Assembly: GCF_000315915.1 (NCBI RefSeq)
Contig: NC_020189.1
Span: forward strand, 310,001-374,000
Source of the DNA: Henningerozyma blattae CBS 6284
Taxonomy: Eukaryota; Ascomycota; Saccharomycetes; Saccharomycetales; Saccharomycetaceae
Length of the DNA stretch: 64,000 nucleotides
Reading direction: 5' to 3'
The notes under the pieces are model-generated. The model made no database searches and was not told where the DNA came from. It saw only the letters and a program-made list of their open reading frames with translations. Positions 1 through 10,400 of this stretch are shown in pieces. Position numbers and translations under genes: made by a program. Within the stretch, counting starts at the first letter, position 1, and each line of letters starts with the position of its first letter.

Positions 1-3000
1 TTAGAGATTTTTAAAAAGGTTTCGCCTATACCAGCAATGGAAATTGGGTCGGACCAAATGCTTGTCTCAGCAAAAGCTCTGATTCTTAAGAAATCCTCGA
101 TATGTTCTGGAACTCTTAATAGAGGAACTGATTTTCCTTTAGGAATATTCATTAAAGAATTACATTTTATATCACCAATTTCTAGATTTGAATCTAGATT
201 ATTAATTATTGTAAACCTTGGTTTAACTTTTATTATTTTACTTAAAATATCATACCCAAAACCTTGAGTAACAGTCAACCCCAATTTAGAACACGTATCC
301 TTATTTTTATCCCACAATACAACTTCGAAAGATTGATCCAACATATTAAAACATAGATCTTCACTCCATTTCGTCTTATGAAGCTTTGTTATTTGTTTTC
401 CATTCTTGTCATTTCCTGCTTCAAGAAGTGAAAAAAGTTGTGACCTGCTATTTCCCTTTATTAAATTCATTTCACAGTCTGATTCTTTCATATCACCAAC
501 TATATTTTTCAGAAACAATTCTTGACCAGTTTCATTAACAATTAAATAAGGTGAATATATTCTGATCAATTTACTTCTTGTCTTAAATAGTCGTTCACTA
601 TGTAGTCCTAGGAAAATCTCATTTTTTTCCTTGCTAGCTAATGGTATTACGTGATCTTCTTCCTCTGAAGTTACAGATTTAGAATTAATAACACATGCAC
701 TAGTATAACTTATTTCTGATTTTCCTAGATGCTTAATATGGATGTGTGAGTCTTTATACAAGTTTGCTTCAGAAATTACCATCTTTTCGTGTTCCTTTAG
801 AACTGTTAACGGTTTAATTACTTCTTTTCCTTGAGTTATTGTAAATGACATGTCTAAAGGCAATAGATTTTGTAAAATGATTGGAACTGTCACAATAATC
901 TTCATATGAGGATACGATTTTGCGAATGATTCTTCAGAATTACATATATCTGTCACTTCAAAATTTTGATATGTAACTCCGTCACTAGCTAAAGAGCTTA
1001 GAGAAAGTGCACCCTTCAATAGATCTTTCCAATGAATATCTTCTTTACACCAACTATATGGTATATCTGTTTTTGGCCTCATTCTAATCCTCGATTCGCT
1101 TATCTTAGTAATAGGTACATTTAAAACGGCATTTGGTTCAATACAAGCTGACTTCAGACTTCCACCAGAAGGATCAGATATTTCAAATTCTAAATCAACG
1201 TTAGTTAAATTTTTGATTTCTATTGTAGATCTAAATGTAATTTGCTTAATATTTTCTTTCAATTCTTTCAACTCACAAACAACCCTATTTTTTTCTTTAG
1301 TATTATCATCATCTAAAACGAATAACCTTTCACCTTCAGTGTTTGTTACCACATTATAGATACATTCTTTTCCAAGGGCAGAAATTGACACACATATTAT
1401 ATTATCAGATTCGACTGCAGTTTTGTGATTTCCACATCCTTCAAATCCCCAGCTAATCTCGCTGCCTGGCTGTAGTTTTTTGAAATTTATTTTTTTCTTT
1501 ATTTCTGGATGGAATTCCCAAATTGTGAGGTCAAATTCTGTATCATTAACGATACTGTAAGGTAGTATAGGCTCTTCTATATCTTTGATTGGTGGCTCTT
1601 GTAATAAACGAGGTATGTTAGATAAGATTGAGAGAGTTTTAGCACTCATCGTAAATTCTGTGATTTTTCCGGATAACACTTCAAATAATAGTGCTGGATG
1701 GGTATTTTCTAATTTCCTTAAATGAAGAGTTAGAGGGAATTCATCTAGAATAGGTTCCCAACAGGACTGAGAGTAGTTGAACACTTTTGAAAATATCTCC
1801 CAGCTAGTTTGAATCTCGAAACCTAAGTTTAATTGCTTATACGTTAGGTTAAAAGGATTAACTCCAATAGACATTATTGGTAGCATATCAATATCACCTA
1901 GTAAGGTAATGTTGATACCTTGCCAGGCGATAAGATATTCGTTCCGTGTGATACTAGTCAGTTGCTCAGTCTCATTCTCGGACACAGTACTGGAAGAGCT
2001 CGAGCTAAAATCGGAATGAGAGAAAGAATCTTTAATTGATTTGGACATTAAACTAAAAATTGTGCCACGCTTCTTATTTGTTACCTTTGAACCAAAGAGT
2101 TTTATTTCATTAATCATTTGGTGTATATTTTTATTAAATTCTCTCATCATTCTTATCTGATTGAGTGATATTTTCATCGTTAGTTTCTCAAAATTAATAT
2201 TAAACTTGTGTTTAAGAACGCCAGAATCACTACCATAGTCTTTACAATACCCTGAAAATGTCTTTATAATGTACATTTTTTCTTCTTTCTTGTTATTTTC
2301 AATAAAGTAACTTGAAAAATTCTTTAATAGCATATCAAATGTGGTACCAAACAGAAGTTCTAAATTGGTCAATTTGAAGTACAATACACCATAAGGATTG
2401 GATTGTTTTCCAAATAAAAATGATATTTGCGATCTAATTAACTTGAACTTGTATGTAACCTCATTCTTTTTTTCTGAGTCACTTGTAGAATTAGCCAGTG
2501 GAAGGATAGAATCCTTCCCATCTAGTACACTAGAGCTATGTTTACGAGAGCATTGTTTAAAAAATGATATAACCATTTTAATAAGGGCTAGATCTAATGA
2601 TAATTCCATATTTCTTAAAGAAATAGAATATGATAGGGTATCTGTCTTATTTTCATTTTTCAAAATAGAAATGTTTATATGAGGGTGTTTACTTTGTCTA
2701 CATTTTAGAACCTTTATGTGTTTTATTGAATTATCTTTGTGATTCTTAACACTAATCCTCTGGCATATTACATTAAGAGCATCCTTACCATTTGCATCTC
2801 TTAAATTTTCCACAGATATGGCTGAAAGTACAGTAGAAAGCAGCAAATTACGTCTTATTTTAGTACCAGAAAGATCACCATGATAAACAAATATTTTTAT
2901 AACTGGAATGTTAATATTTTCAAGAAAAGTTGATCTAACCTCATTTATTTTTGCAGTGGATAAATAATTTTGAATTTCATATAAGGTATAATGTTCATAG

Positions 3001-6000
3001 CCGAAGACATCAAGCAGGCTATTTGATAAAATGGTAAATGGAGTTGATGAACCAGTAATCGATTTCACGCTATTAAGAATACCAGTTAGTGTGGAAATTT
3101 GAAATTCTGAAATATGAACATTAACTGGACTGATTGAGTAAAATGATTCAGTTGAATTATTTCCTTCCTTTGAAAATTTAAATTGTTTCTTTGAAAATAG
3201 AGAAAAAGGATCTAGTATACTAATAGGCTCGTGATTTTCATTTCTCAAGTAAACCTCAGAATAAGCTTGAATCGAGATAATTCCCCAATATCTACTGTAT
3301 AATTCAGATTTTTTATCCCAATTCATGGTTGTAAATATATTCTTACAACTTAATGTAGTGTAATCGCAAATCCCATTTTGAATATCCACTGCTTTCGGAA
3401 TATGAACATCTATGCTGTCAACCCAAATGTCATATTTACCATTTCTAATAACAGTAACAGGATGCTTCTTGAACGTTTTATTTGCAGCATAGGAAAAATT
3501 CTGGTTTAACATCTTGAAGGTTTGAAGGAAGTTGAACAACTTGTAAAATACTAATGGTTTGTATACAACAGAAACAGAAAGAAACCTTAAAAATAAAAAT
3601 GAACCAAATTTTGTTTCAGGTCTTTCCATATCAAAAGATTCATTAATCATTTTATATGGTGCAATACTTTTAATTTCCATGATATATGGAAATTTAGAAG
3701 GTAAATCTATTGGTGCATATTTATTCTCCACTAAACGGAGTTCAGGGAATGTTATGATATTTTTCTTGTGTTCTGGCCATGCCAATAGTTCATATTGAAA
3801 TAATGGAGCTTCCAAAGAAACAATAATATTTGAATCCATATCTTTCAATAATATAGATGTATTTAAAGATCTGTAAAGTAGACGTGTTTTTGAAGGTGAT
3901 GCTTCGGATGATTCATCATTATGGACCAAAATGTCATTAGGCGCCCATTGCTGGTATGGCTTGGTGAAGGATACAATAGCATAACTCGACAAACAGCATA
4001 TAGACATTGGCGATAAAGTAATTTCTAAACCATTCAAATCTAAATAAATTTCATGATCAAAAATTTCAAGATAATTATCTTGAAAAAATGCAATACGTTG
4101 GCAACGCTCATATCTTAAATTAAAGCACAAATCTGATTGTGAATCCAGTTTAGTAGTAATCAAGTTTTGAGAAATATCATCCAATGCAGTAAATTCATGA
4201 ATTGCTACTTCTGGAATACTGACATGTACGCTGATATGAGTTGGACCTGTATTAACTTTGAGATTAAAATAGCCACCTTTGATATCAAACAATTTCTGCA
4301 ATTTCCATAGCTCTGGATTTGTTACTTTATGAAGAGGAAGATTAAAATTTTTAAAGTTGAAATCTAACTCCAAAAATTTTCTTGATAATTTTTCTGGAGT
4401 AGAATCTTGATGGGCAAAATAAACCCATTCAATTTTGGCATCAATTCTAGTTTGGGGATCATATGTAGGGTCAATAAATTCATTAAATTCATCCCCCGTG
4501 TGATAATCAAAAGATACAGGAAAACAACGAGTAAAAATAAAAGCAACAATCTGGAATTGAATATCAGAGAATGCTAAATATGCGTCATCGAAGTCAGAGT
4601 GAAGAATACAGAATGGTACATGTAATGAACGGACAGAGCGTGTAATATCTAAGACCATTTTAAGGAATCTTTTTGGAACAACTGCATACTTATTAGCTAA
4701 ATGGCTAGTTACCATTGTATGCTTAATTGCTTTAATACCTGGCCCGACCAAAAGTTCCGCATCTGTCATATATAGAATTAATTTTTCTAGCATTAATCTC
4801 ATTAGAATATTATTATCAACTGTACAAAATTTTTCAATGCTAAATGATTGCAATTCTTCAATTGTTCTTTCTGGAATTGGTGTATCAAATACAATTAAAT
4901 CATGCCCATCCAATACCGCAACACCGGTATATTCATCATGTGGATGATTTGGAAAAACGAACGTTGCAAAACCAACTTGAACTTTGAAAGTTGTCTGCTG
5001 TTTCTTCAAAAACTGGCGCCAAATACGACGCTTACCCTTAGGTGTCCATCCTGAAAATCTGTAGAACCTCTCTTGAACTAATTTATCCATTGATATAAAG
5101 GGGGAAAGAGGCGCCATAAAGAACTTTGGAACTTGAATAAAATAATCCATGTGATAGTTAATTGTGAGTCCTAAAAGATCACATTCAATCTTTGTTCTTC
5201 TATTTTCGTCCTTTCCCCTTGTCTTAATTCTAAAGTCAACATTAGGTGTCAAACTTGAGTATTTGGAATCTGGATCTCTTATATTTTCAACTGAGAGAAG
5301 TTTAGTATATGAATTGTTCATTGACCCATTTTCAATATCAAATGTAGTAGCAAGTAATTGAAATTCAGAGTAATTAGTATCCATAATGTATTTAATATGA
5401 AGCTTTTCGGATGTTAATGTAGTCATTGGTCTTACAATATCACTTCTTTCCATCTTTATATTTACAGTGTTGATTGAAATTTCAAACTTAAAAGAAGGAT
5501 TGGAATCCTTAGGACGATCATTCTCACTATCAGTAAAATTATCATTAGAATCATATTCAAGGATTTTTAATAATTCTGCTTTCTCTTGAGAGGTGAACTT
5601 AAAAGTTAAATCTTCATTTAGGTAGGAATCAATGTCGTTTTTATTTGTATTTGCAGTATCTGATTTCCACCATGACCATAGCCAATTTTTTGTTGACAGA
5701 ACTTGTTTATGTATTAAATGAACCTTGGATTCTTGTGATTGATTAAAAATGTCTCTTGATATTTTTCTAAAAATAATAATTTGCTCAGCTGGCAATTTCT
5801 CATGCAAATATTGCAGCTGTTCTTCTTCTTTTTCGTCCTCCAATTCTAAATCAATATCTTTTTTTTCAAGCTTCTTCAGCCACAATTTAATATATTCACG
5901 TCTTCTTTTCCCAGTTTTTTCAATGTGTTTCCAGGTTCTATTTTTATTTCTAAGATGGATTTTTCTTTTAATACAAGTGGCGTAAAATTTAATCCACTCC

Positions 6001-6959
6001 CTTGAATTCTCATGAATAGTATTTTCAGGTTGTGAAGTTCTCATCTCAATTAATTCATTTTTTCTATTAAGGGCATATTTATGATGTAAGTAATTATCAT
6101 AAAACCTATTATTCAACGTGAAATCTAATTCCTCTATGCCAAAAGAAAATTTTACTCTATGCTGATTGTTTGAATTTAAATGATACAGTGTACATTTACC
6201 TGTAAGAGATATTGGCTTTAGAACATACCGATAACCTAATTTAATTAAGTTTTTGTAATTTTCAGAGATCGTTAAAAGGTCATCTATAGAAAAGGCATGT
6301 GATTCTCGATGAAGATCTTCTTTATGTAAAATGCATAGAGAGGAAACTTTAACGACTTTGAAGATATTTTTTGAAGTAATTTTTTCGATAGACCTCCAAT
6401 TTTCGTCTGTAGATTGAATTTTGATCTTCTTCAAAAAGGCAACAACAGATATCGGCTCTTTCGCCAACATAGTTTCTTTATCCATATATTCCAAACTAAC
6501 ATTATCAACAAAAACTTGTAGATTATTTAATATTTTTGTTTCTAATGAAATCATGAAAGGAGATACTTTAGTGGGGGTAACTATTTTTCCATTTGGATTT
6601 TTCTTTTCCCATGAAGCAACCTCTTTCATCTTGTCTGATTGCCTTGTTGCATCAGCATATTTATTCATGGTTTCCAAATCGCAAGGACGACTTCTCAAAG
6701 CAACATTTTTCATAGTAATAGTAACTGGCTGGTCTCTTAAATGTAACCATGATAGTTTGATCTGTAGTTCTCCAATAATACCTTCATAGACTTCAACCGA
6801 TGAAAAACCTAGACTTTGTAAACACGATTTTTTAATTTTGACATTTTGCAAACTCACAGTTCCATCCCATACAGCTAACTCTAGTTGAGAGCTATCTACC
6901 CCCTCGACATATTCACCAACAATCCTGTTCAGAATTCGAACACCGATTTCTTCAAACAT
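1..6959 (-). CDS. VPS13: Vps13-type lipid-transfer protein, N-terminal 2319 codons (3' end beyond window)
   Basis: Vps13 is a giant rod-shaped protein with a hydrophobic groove that moves glycerophospholipids between membranes at contact sites (vacuole, mitochondria, endosome, prospore membrane). The frame opens with ATG at 6957-6959 and stays open to the left edge, giving 2319 complete codons; the yeast protein has about 3140. The N-terminus (MFEEIGVRILNRIVGEYVEG, then an LxxAVWDGxVxLxNVxIKK pattern) is the chorein_N domain. Later landmarks are a WLWSWW segment near residue 420 and, in the last third, the PYSIVNDTEFDLTIWEF stretch that opens the VAB/SHR-BD region. The missing part should hold the APT1, DH-like and PH domains. 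It is divergently arranged with ECM29 across 476 bp. The sequence seems more diverged from S. cerevisiae Vps13 than its neighbours are from their orthologues, so it could be one of two copies. Confidence 0.9.
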   Translation of the reverse strand, partial: MFEEIGVRILNRIVGEYVEGVDSSQLELAVWDGTVSLQNVKIKKSCLQSLGFSSVEVYEGIIGELQIKLSWLHLRDQPVTITMKNVALRSRPCDLETMNKYADATRQSDKMKEVASWEKKNPNGKIVTPTKVSPFMISLETKILNNLQVFVDNVSLEYMDKETMLAKEPISVVAFLKKIKIQSTDENWRSIEKITSKNIFKVVKVSSLCILHKEDLHRESHAFSIDDLLTISENYKNLIKLGYRYVLKPISLTGKCTLYHLNSNNQHRVKFSFGIEELDFTLNNRFYDNYLHHKYALNRKNELIEMRTSQPENTIHENSREWIKFYATCIKRKIHLRNKNRTWKHIEKTGKRRREYIKLWLKKLEKKDIDLELEDEKEEEQLQYLHEKLPAEQIIIFRKISRDIFNQSQESKVHLIHKQVLSTKNWLWSWWKSDTANTNKNDIDSYLNEDLTFKFTSQEKAELLKILEYDSNDNFTDSENDRPKDSNPSFKFEISINTVNIKMERSDIVRPMTTLTSEKLHIKYIMDTNYSEFQLLATTFDIENGSMNNSYTKLLSVENIRDPDSKYSSLTPNVDFRIKTRGKDENRRTKIECDLLGLTINYHMDYFIQVPKFFMAPLSPFISMDKLVQERFYRFSGWTPKGKRRIWRQFLKKQQTTFKVQVGFATFVFPNHPHDEYTGVAVLDGHDLIVFDTPIPERTIEELQSFSIEKFCTVDNNILMRLMLEKLILYMTDAELLVGPGIKAIKHTMVTSHLANKYAVVPKRFLKMVLDITRSVRSLHVPFCILHSDFDDAYLAFSDIQFQIVAFIFTRCFPVSFDYHTGDEFNEFIDPTYDPQTRIDAKIEWVYFAHQDSTPEKLSRKFLELDFNFKNFNLPLHKVTNPELWKLQKLFDIKGGYFNLKVNTGPTHISVHVSIPEVAIHEFTALDDISQNLITTKLDSQSDLCFNLRYERCQRIAFFQDNYLEIFDHEIYLDLNGLEITLSPMSICCLSSYAIVSFTKPYQQWAPNDILVHNDESSEASPSKTRLLYRSLNTSILLKDMDSNIIVSLEAPLFQYELLAWPEHKKNIITFPELRLVENKYAPIDLPSKFPYIMEIKSIAPYKMINESFDMERPETKFGSFLFLRFLSVSVVYKPLVFYKLFNFLQTFKMLNQNFSYAANKTFKKHPVTVIRNGKYDIWVDSIDVHIPKAVDIQNGICDYTTLSCKNIFTTMNWDKKSELYSRYWGIISIQAYSEVYLRNENHEPISILDPFSLFSKKQFKFSKEGNNSTESFYSISPVNVHISEFQISTLTGILNSVKSITGSSTPFTILSNSLLDVFGYEHYTLYEIQNYLSTAKINEVRSTFLENINIPVIKIFVYHGDLSGTKIRRNLLLSTVLSAISVENLRDANGKDALNVICQRISVKNHKDNSIKHIKVLKCRQSKHPHINISILKNENKTDTLSYSISLRNMELSLDLALIKMVISFFKQCSRKHSSSVLDGKDSILPLANSTSDSEKKNEVTYKFKLIRSQISFLFGKQSNPYGVLYFKLTNLELLFGTTFDMLLKNFSSYFIENNKKEEKMYIIKTFSGYCKDYGSDSGVLKHKFNINFEKLTMKISLNQIRMMREFNKNIHQMINEIKLFGSKVTNKKRGTIFSLMSKSIKDSFSHSDFSSSSSSTVSENETEQLTSITRNEYLIAWQGINITLLGDIDMLPIMSIGVNPFNLTYKQLNLGFEIQTSWEIFSKVFNYSQSCWEPILDEFPLTLHLRKLENTHPALLFEVLSGKITEFTMSAKTLSILSNIPRLLQEPPIKDIEEPILPYSIVNDTEFDLTIWEFHPEIKKKINFKKLQPGSEISWGFEGCGNHKTAVESDNIICVSISALGKECIYNVVTNTEGERLFVLDDDNTKEKNRVVCELKELKENIKQITFRSTIEIKNLTNVDLEFEISDPSGGSLKSACIEPNAVLNVPITKISESRIRMRPKTDIPYSWCKEDIHWKDLLKGALSLSSLASDGVTYQNFEVTDICNSEESFAKSYPHMKIIVTVPIILQNLLPLDMSFTITQGKEVIKPLTVLKEHEKMVISEANLYKDSHIHIKHLGKSEISYTSACVINSKSVTSEEEDHVIPLASKEKNEIFLGLHSERLFKTRSKLIRIYSPYLIVNETGQELFLKNIVGDMKESDCEMNLIKGNSRSQLFSLLEAGNDKNGKQITKLHKTKWSEDLCFNMLDQSFEVVLWDKNKDTCSKLGLTVTQGFGYDILSKIIKVKPRFTIINNLDSNLEIGDIKCNSLMNIPKGKSVPLLRVPEHIEDFLRIRAFAETSIWSDPISIAGIGETFLKIS

Positions 6960-7435
6960 TATTGACCAAACCTATATACCTTATGTCTATCTTTCTTACT
7001 GATTTTTCGTCTAATTGTTAATTGTTTATTTTTCACCTTAAAAAATATGAAATCTGAAAGGTAAAATTTTCCATCTGTCTTTTTTCAGGCCAACTTTCTA
7101 TTTTCGAAAAAAAAATCAATCAAAACTGCGTAATCAATCTGACTAAGATGATCTTTCGGACTTTCAACATCGCCCCTTTTTTTGGCATGTGACTACCGGA
7201 CAAATCGAATTAATGGGCTGAAAACCTCCGAAAGTTCTGAGCCTAATGGTGCACGGGCTAAAAGACAGAAACAGAAGTAGACGGAATACGACATTAGTTG
7301 CCACCTTGGAATAGAAAAAATAGCGATGATATTATGCTAATTACATAAAACACATATAACTTTGATTAGCATTTAAAACTCATTTCTAAAGGACATTGAA
7401 AAAAAATATTAATATACTAAGTACCTAGAACAAAC
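6960..7435. promoter_or_regulatory. divergent promoter region VPS13 / ECM29
   Basis: This 476-bp AT-rich spacer separates the two divergent start codons. Apart from the Rpn4-like site at 7297-7305 and A/T tracts I see no further element; no convincing ORF is present. Confidence 0.6.
7297..7305 (-). promoter_or_regulatory. Rpn4/PACE-like site upstream of ECM29
   Basis: GTTGCCACC on the + strand reads GGTGGCAAC on the - strand, matching eight of nine positions of the proteasome-associated control element GGTGGCAAA. It lies about 130 bp upstream of the ECM29 ATG. Rpn4 control of a proteasome-associated gene makes functional sense, but the assignment rests on the motif alone. Confidence 0.5.
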
Positions 7436-10400
7436 ATGGCACAACTTAGTGAGCTGAAAGAAAAAGAATTGGTTGAAAAAGTTGAATTGCGCCTGGCTTT
7501 GTCTGAAACCGCTGAAAAATTTGAAAAAAGTTTAGATACATTTCTATGCCCATTATTATTAAAATTGGCTTCACCTTATGGGTCTGTTAGGCAAGCAGTA
7601 TTCCAGACTTTAAAACATGTGCTTGGTAGATTGAATGCTTTACCTGATATTCAATTGCCAGTGGAAAAACTAATTCTACAGGGGCAAAACCCAATTTTGG
7701 CTGAGAATGCAGATGACAGTAACGTACGTTTATACAGTTTACTGCTTGCATCCAAAGGTACTGATAGATTATCACAGACTAAGAAACGGGCATTTGTACC
7801 AACCGTCATGTCAGGAATTTCGAGTCTACCTTCACCAGCAAATTCAAGAATGTTTCACATTTTATGTAAGCTATTACTTAGTTGGGTAATTCCAGCAAAG
7901 GGTACCAAGGAAGAAGATGATATACGAGATTTCCTACATTTGGAAGATGAAAATGATCTTCATTTTCTTCTAGAAAAGTTTACTCAATTTTTCATGCTAG
8001 TACCAGCAAAACCAGATCCAACAACAGGGGTTATTCCAAGAGGCTATAGTTGCCCGGGACTATGTTCAAAAGATGTCGAATTTTTTACCTTTGCAGCTGG
8101 TGTATCTTTTACAAGGGACCAAATTATTCGTTTTAAAAGTTCAATCTTTAAATTTGTTACAAACGGTTTTGTACAAGATGATGAAATACTAATTAAATTT
8201 CTATGTGTTGCTTCTACTGATAAAAGTGATATTTCAGATTCTGCATTACACATGCTAACCACTTTGCAAATTCCATATGAGCAAGAAGATTTTATTAATT
8301 ATTTATCGTCACTGTTCATTGGTGGCACCGTTCAAGGTAGACCTCCAGTGAGCCATGGATTGCAAGAAAAAATTCTAACAATTCTAAACAGAAGTATTTA
8401 TGCGACAACAGATCCTCTGGTTATTTCCAAAATATGCTCAATAGGTTTACATTCTGATTTTTATAAATTAAGATCGCTATGTCTTACTTTTATAACCTTT
8501 GTTGCCCAACATCATTATGAAAATTTAGCCCCTCAAAATAATGAAAATGGTTCAACTGAAGGTTTCACAACTAATATTGCCTCATTAATTAGAGAAAATT
8601 TACATACAGAGGGCTGGCCGAAATTAGAAATTGGTGCTTCAACTCCAGTATTTAAAACAAGTATTTTACAAAGGCGTGCTCAATATGAAACTTTGGGTGT
8701 CATTCTGCAAAAAGATTTTACATTGGTAGAAGACTTATCCTTTATTAAATTTTTATTTGATTCTCTGTTGGGAGATCTTCCCGATTTTAGAACAACCATT
8801 CAAGAAACAATGGCATCATTAGCGGTTCACTTAAATAAATTATCAATTAATTCAAAGGCTGATTTAAAGATTTTGTTAAAAAAGTACTTACAAGATGATT
8901 ATGATTTAGAAATACTCTCTGAAGAGGATCAAAAAAGTGCAATTATGTCTTGTAGATACGTCTGTATCAAATATGCTAACGCTGCGTTTGATTTTGATGA
9001 TACCGAAGCACGCATGTTTAACATTTGGGGTACATCAAGAACTAACAGATTTGACATTATTGAAGAAGCAACTAAGGGACTACATCCATATTGGTTTCGT
9101 GCCAATCGTGTATTGATAAATCCAGATTATAATACAACATCTCAGTTACTTTCTACAGAAATAGTTGAAACAAAATTTCCAAACTTTAAAGATTATATAA
9201 TCTTGTTACTTTCGGAAATTAATTTGTCAAAGAAAACTCCATCATTAAACATTACTTCAACATTAAATACAGCAGTCAGATTTGCAAAACAAATCTTAAT
9301 TTCTGAGGCCACATTTCATAAGAAAACAGTTATTTCCCAAGATGAAGATTGGTCTATTCGTATTGACAAAGCTCTTGATATTGACGATATAGTAGTTACT
9401 TGCGTTCAAAAATTTATAGATGATTGCCAGCAAAGTTGGTTTGTATCATTCATGCAATGTTTAGGTAATGAATTTCTAGTACATGACGAAGGTGAGAAGA
9501 CAGCAATATTCAAATATCGGGATTCTATTTTTGGAACTACTCTATTGCTATTATTAAGATTTTGTTCGAAAGATAGTATATTATCTTTGGAATCATTGAT
9601 TCCAAGATTATATGATTACTTAAAAGATATTAATGTTACAAGCGCTACTGACTTAGAAGTAGCTGCTAATATTTTAGGTATTGTTGCTAGTGATAATCCT
9701 ACTAATACTTTGGTAAGAGAATGTATTTCTAAACTTGATAATACAATACCTTATTCTGATAAGACTACCAAGGTTAATATATATGCTGGTTCATACATCC
9801 TCCCACGATTATATCTGAAGAAAGATGAGGCCCTGACAACTCCAAATACAGTCAAGTGTTTATTCAAATATTTACTAACGATGTTATCTGATTCCAAACA
9901 TAAAATTGAAGCAATTAAGCTTTTATCTCAAGTAACGAAATTTGGATTATTGTCAAAAATTTCAGAAAAAGACCAATCAGCAATAATAAACTCAATTTTT
10001 GAAGAGATTCAATCTAGACTACTATCTGATGAAAATACTGTCGAACTGTTGGGATACTTATCAATGTATGCATCAAATTTTGAGCAGTACGTAAAGCTTT
10101 TTAATAAATTGGTTGATTGCCATACTACTAAGCATATTGAACTACTCTTTGCTGCAGGTGAGGCACTATCAATATTTGCCTCTTCTTATGACAGCGTTTT
10201 CATTCAAAAACAAATTGATGTTAACTGTGATTATGAGTTTTTGAAGACGATACTAAAAAGGGATCACTTGAATTATGTATTACAGCACACCTTAAATCTC
10301 TGTAATTCTCCAAAACCTACAATTAGAAAAGCCGCTTGTATTTGGCTACTGTCGTTAATTCAAAATCTATCGAAGAAAAAAGAAATTATTGATAACTGCA

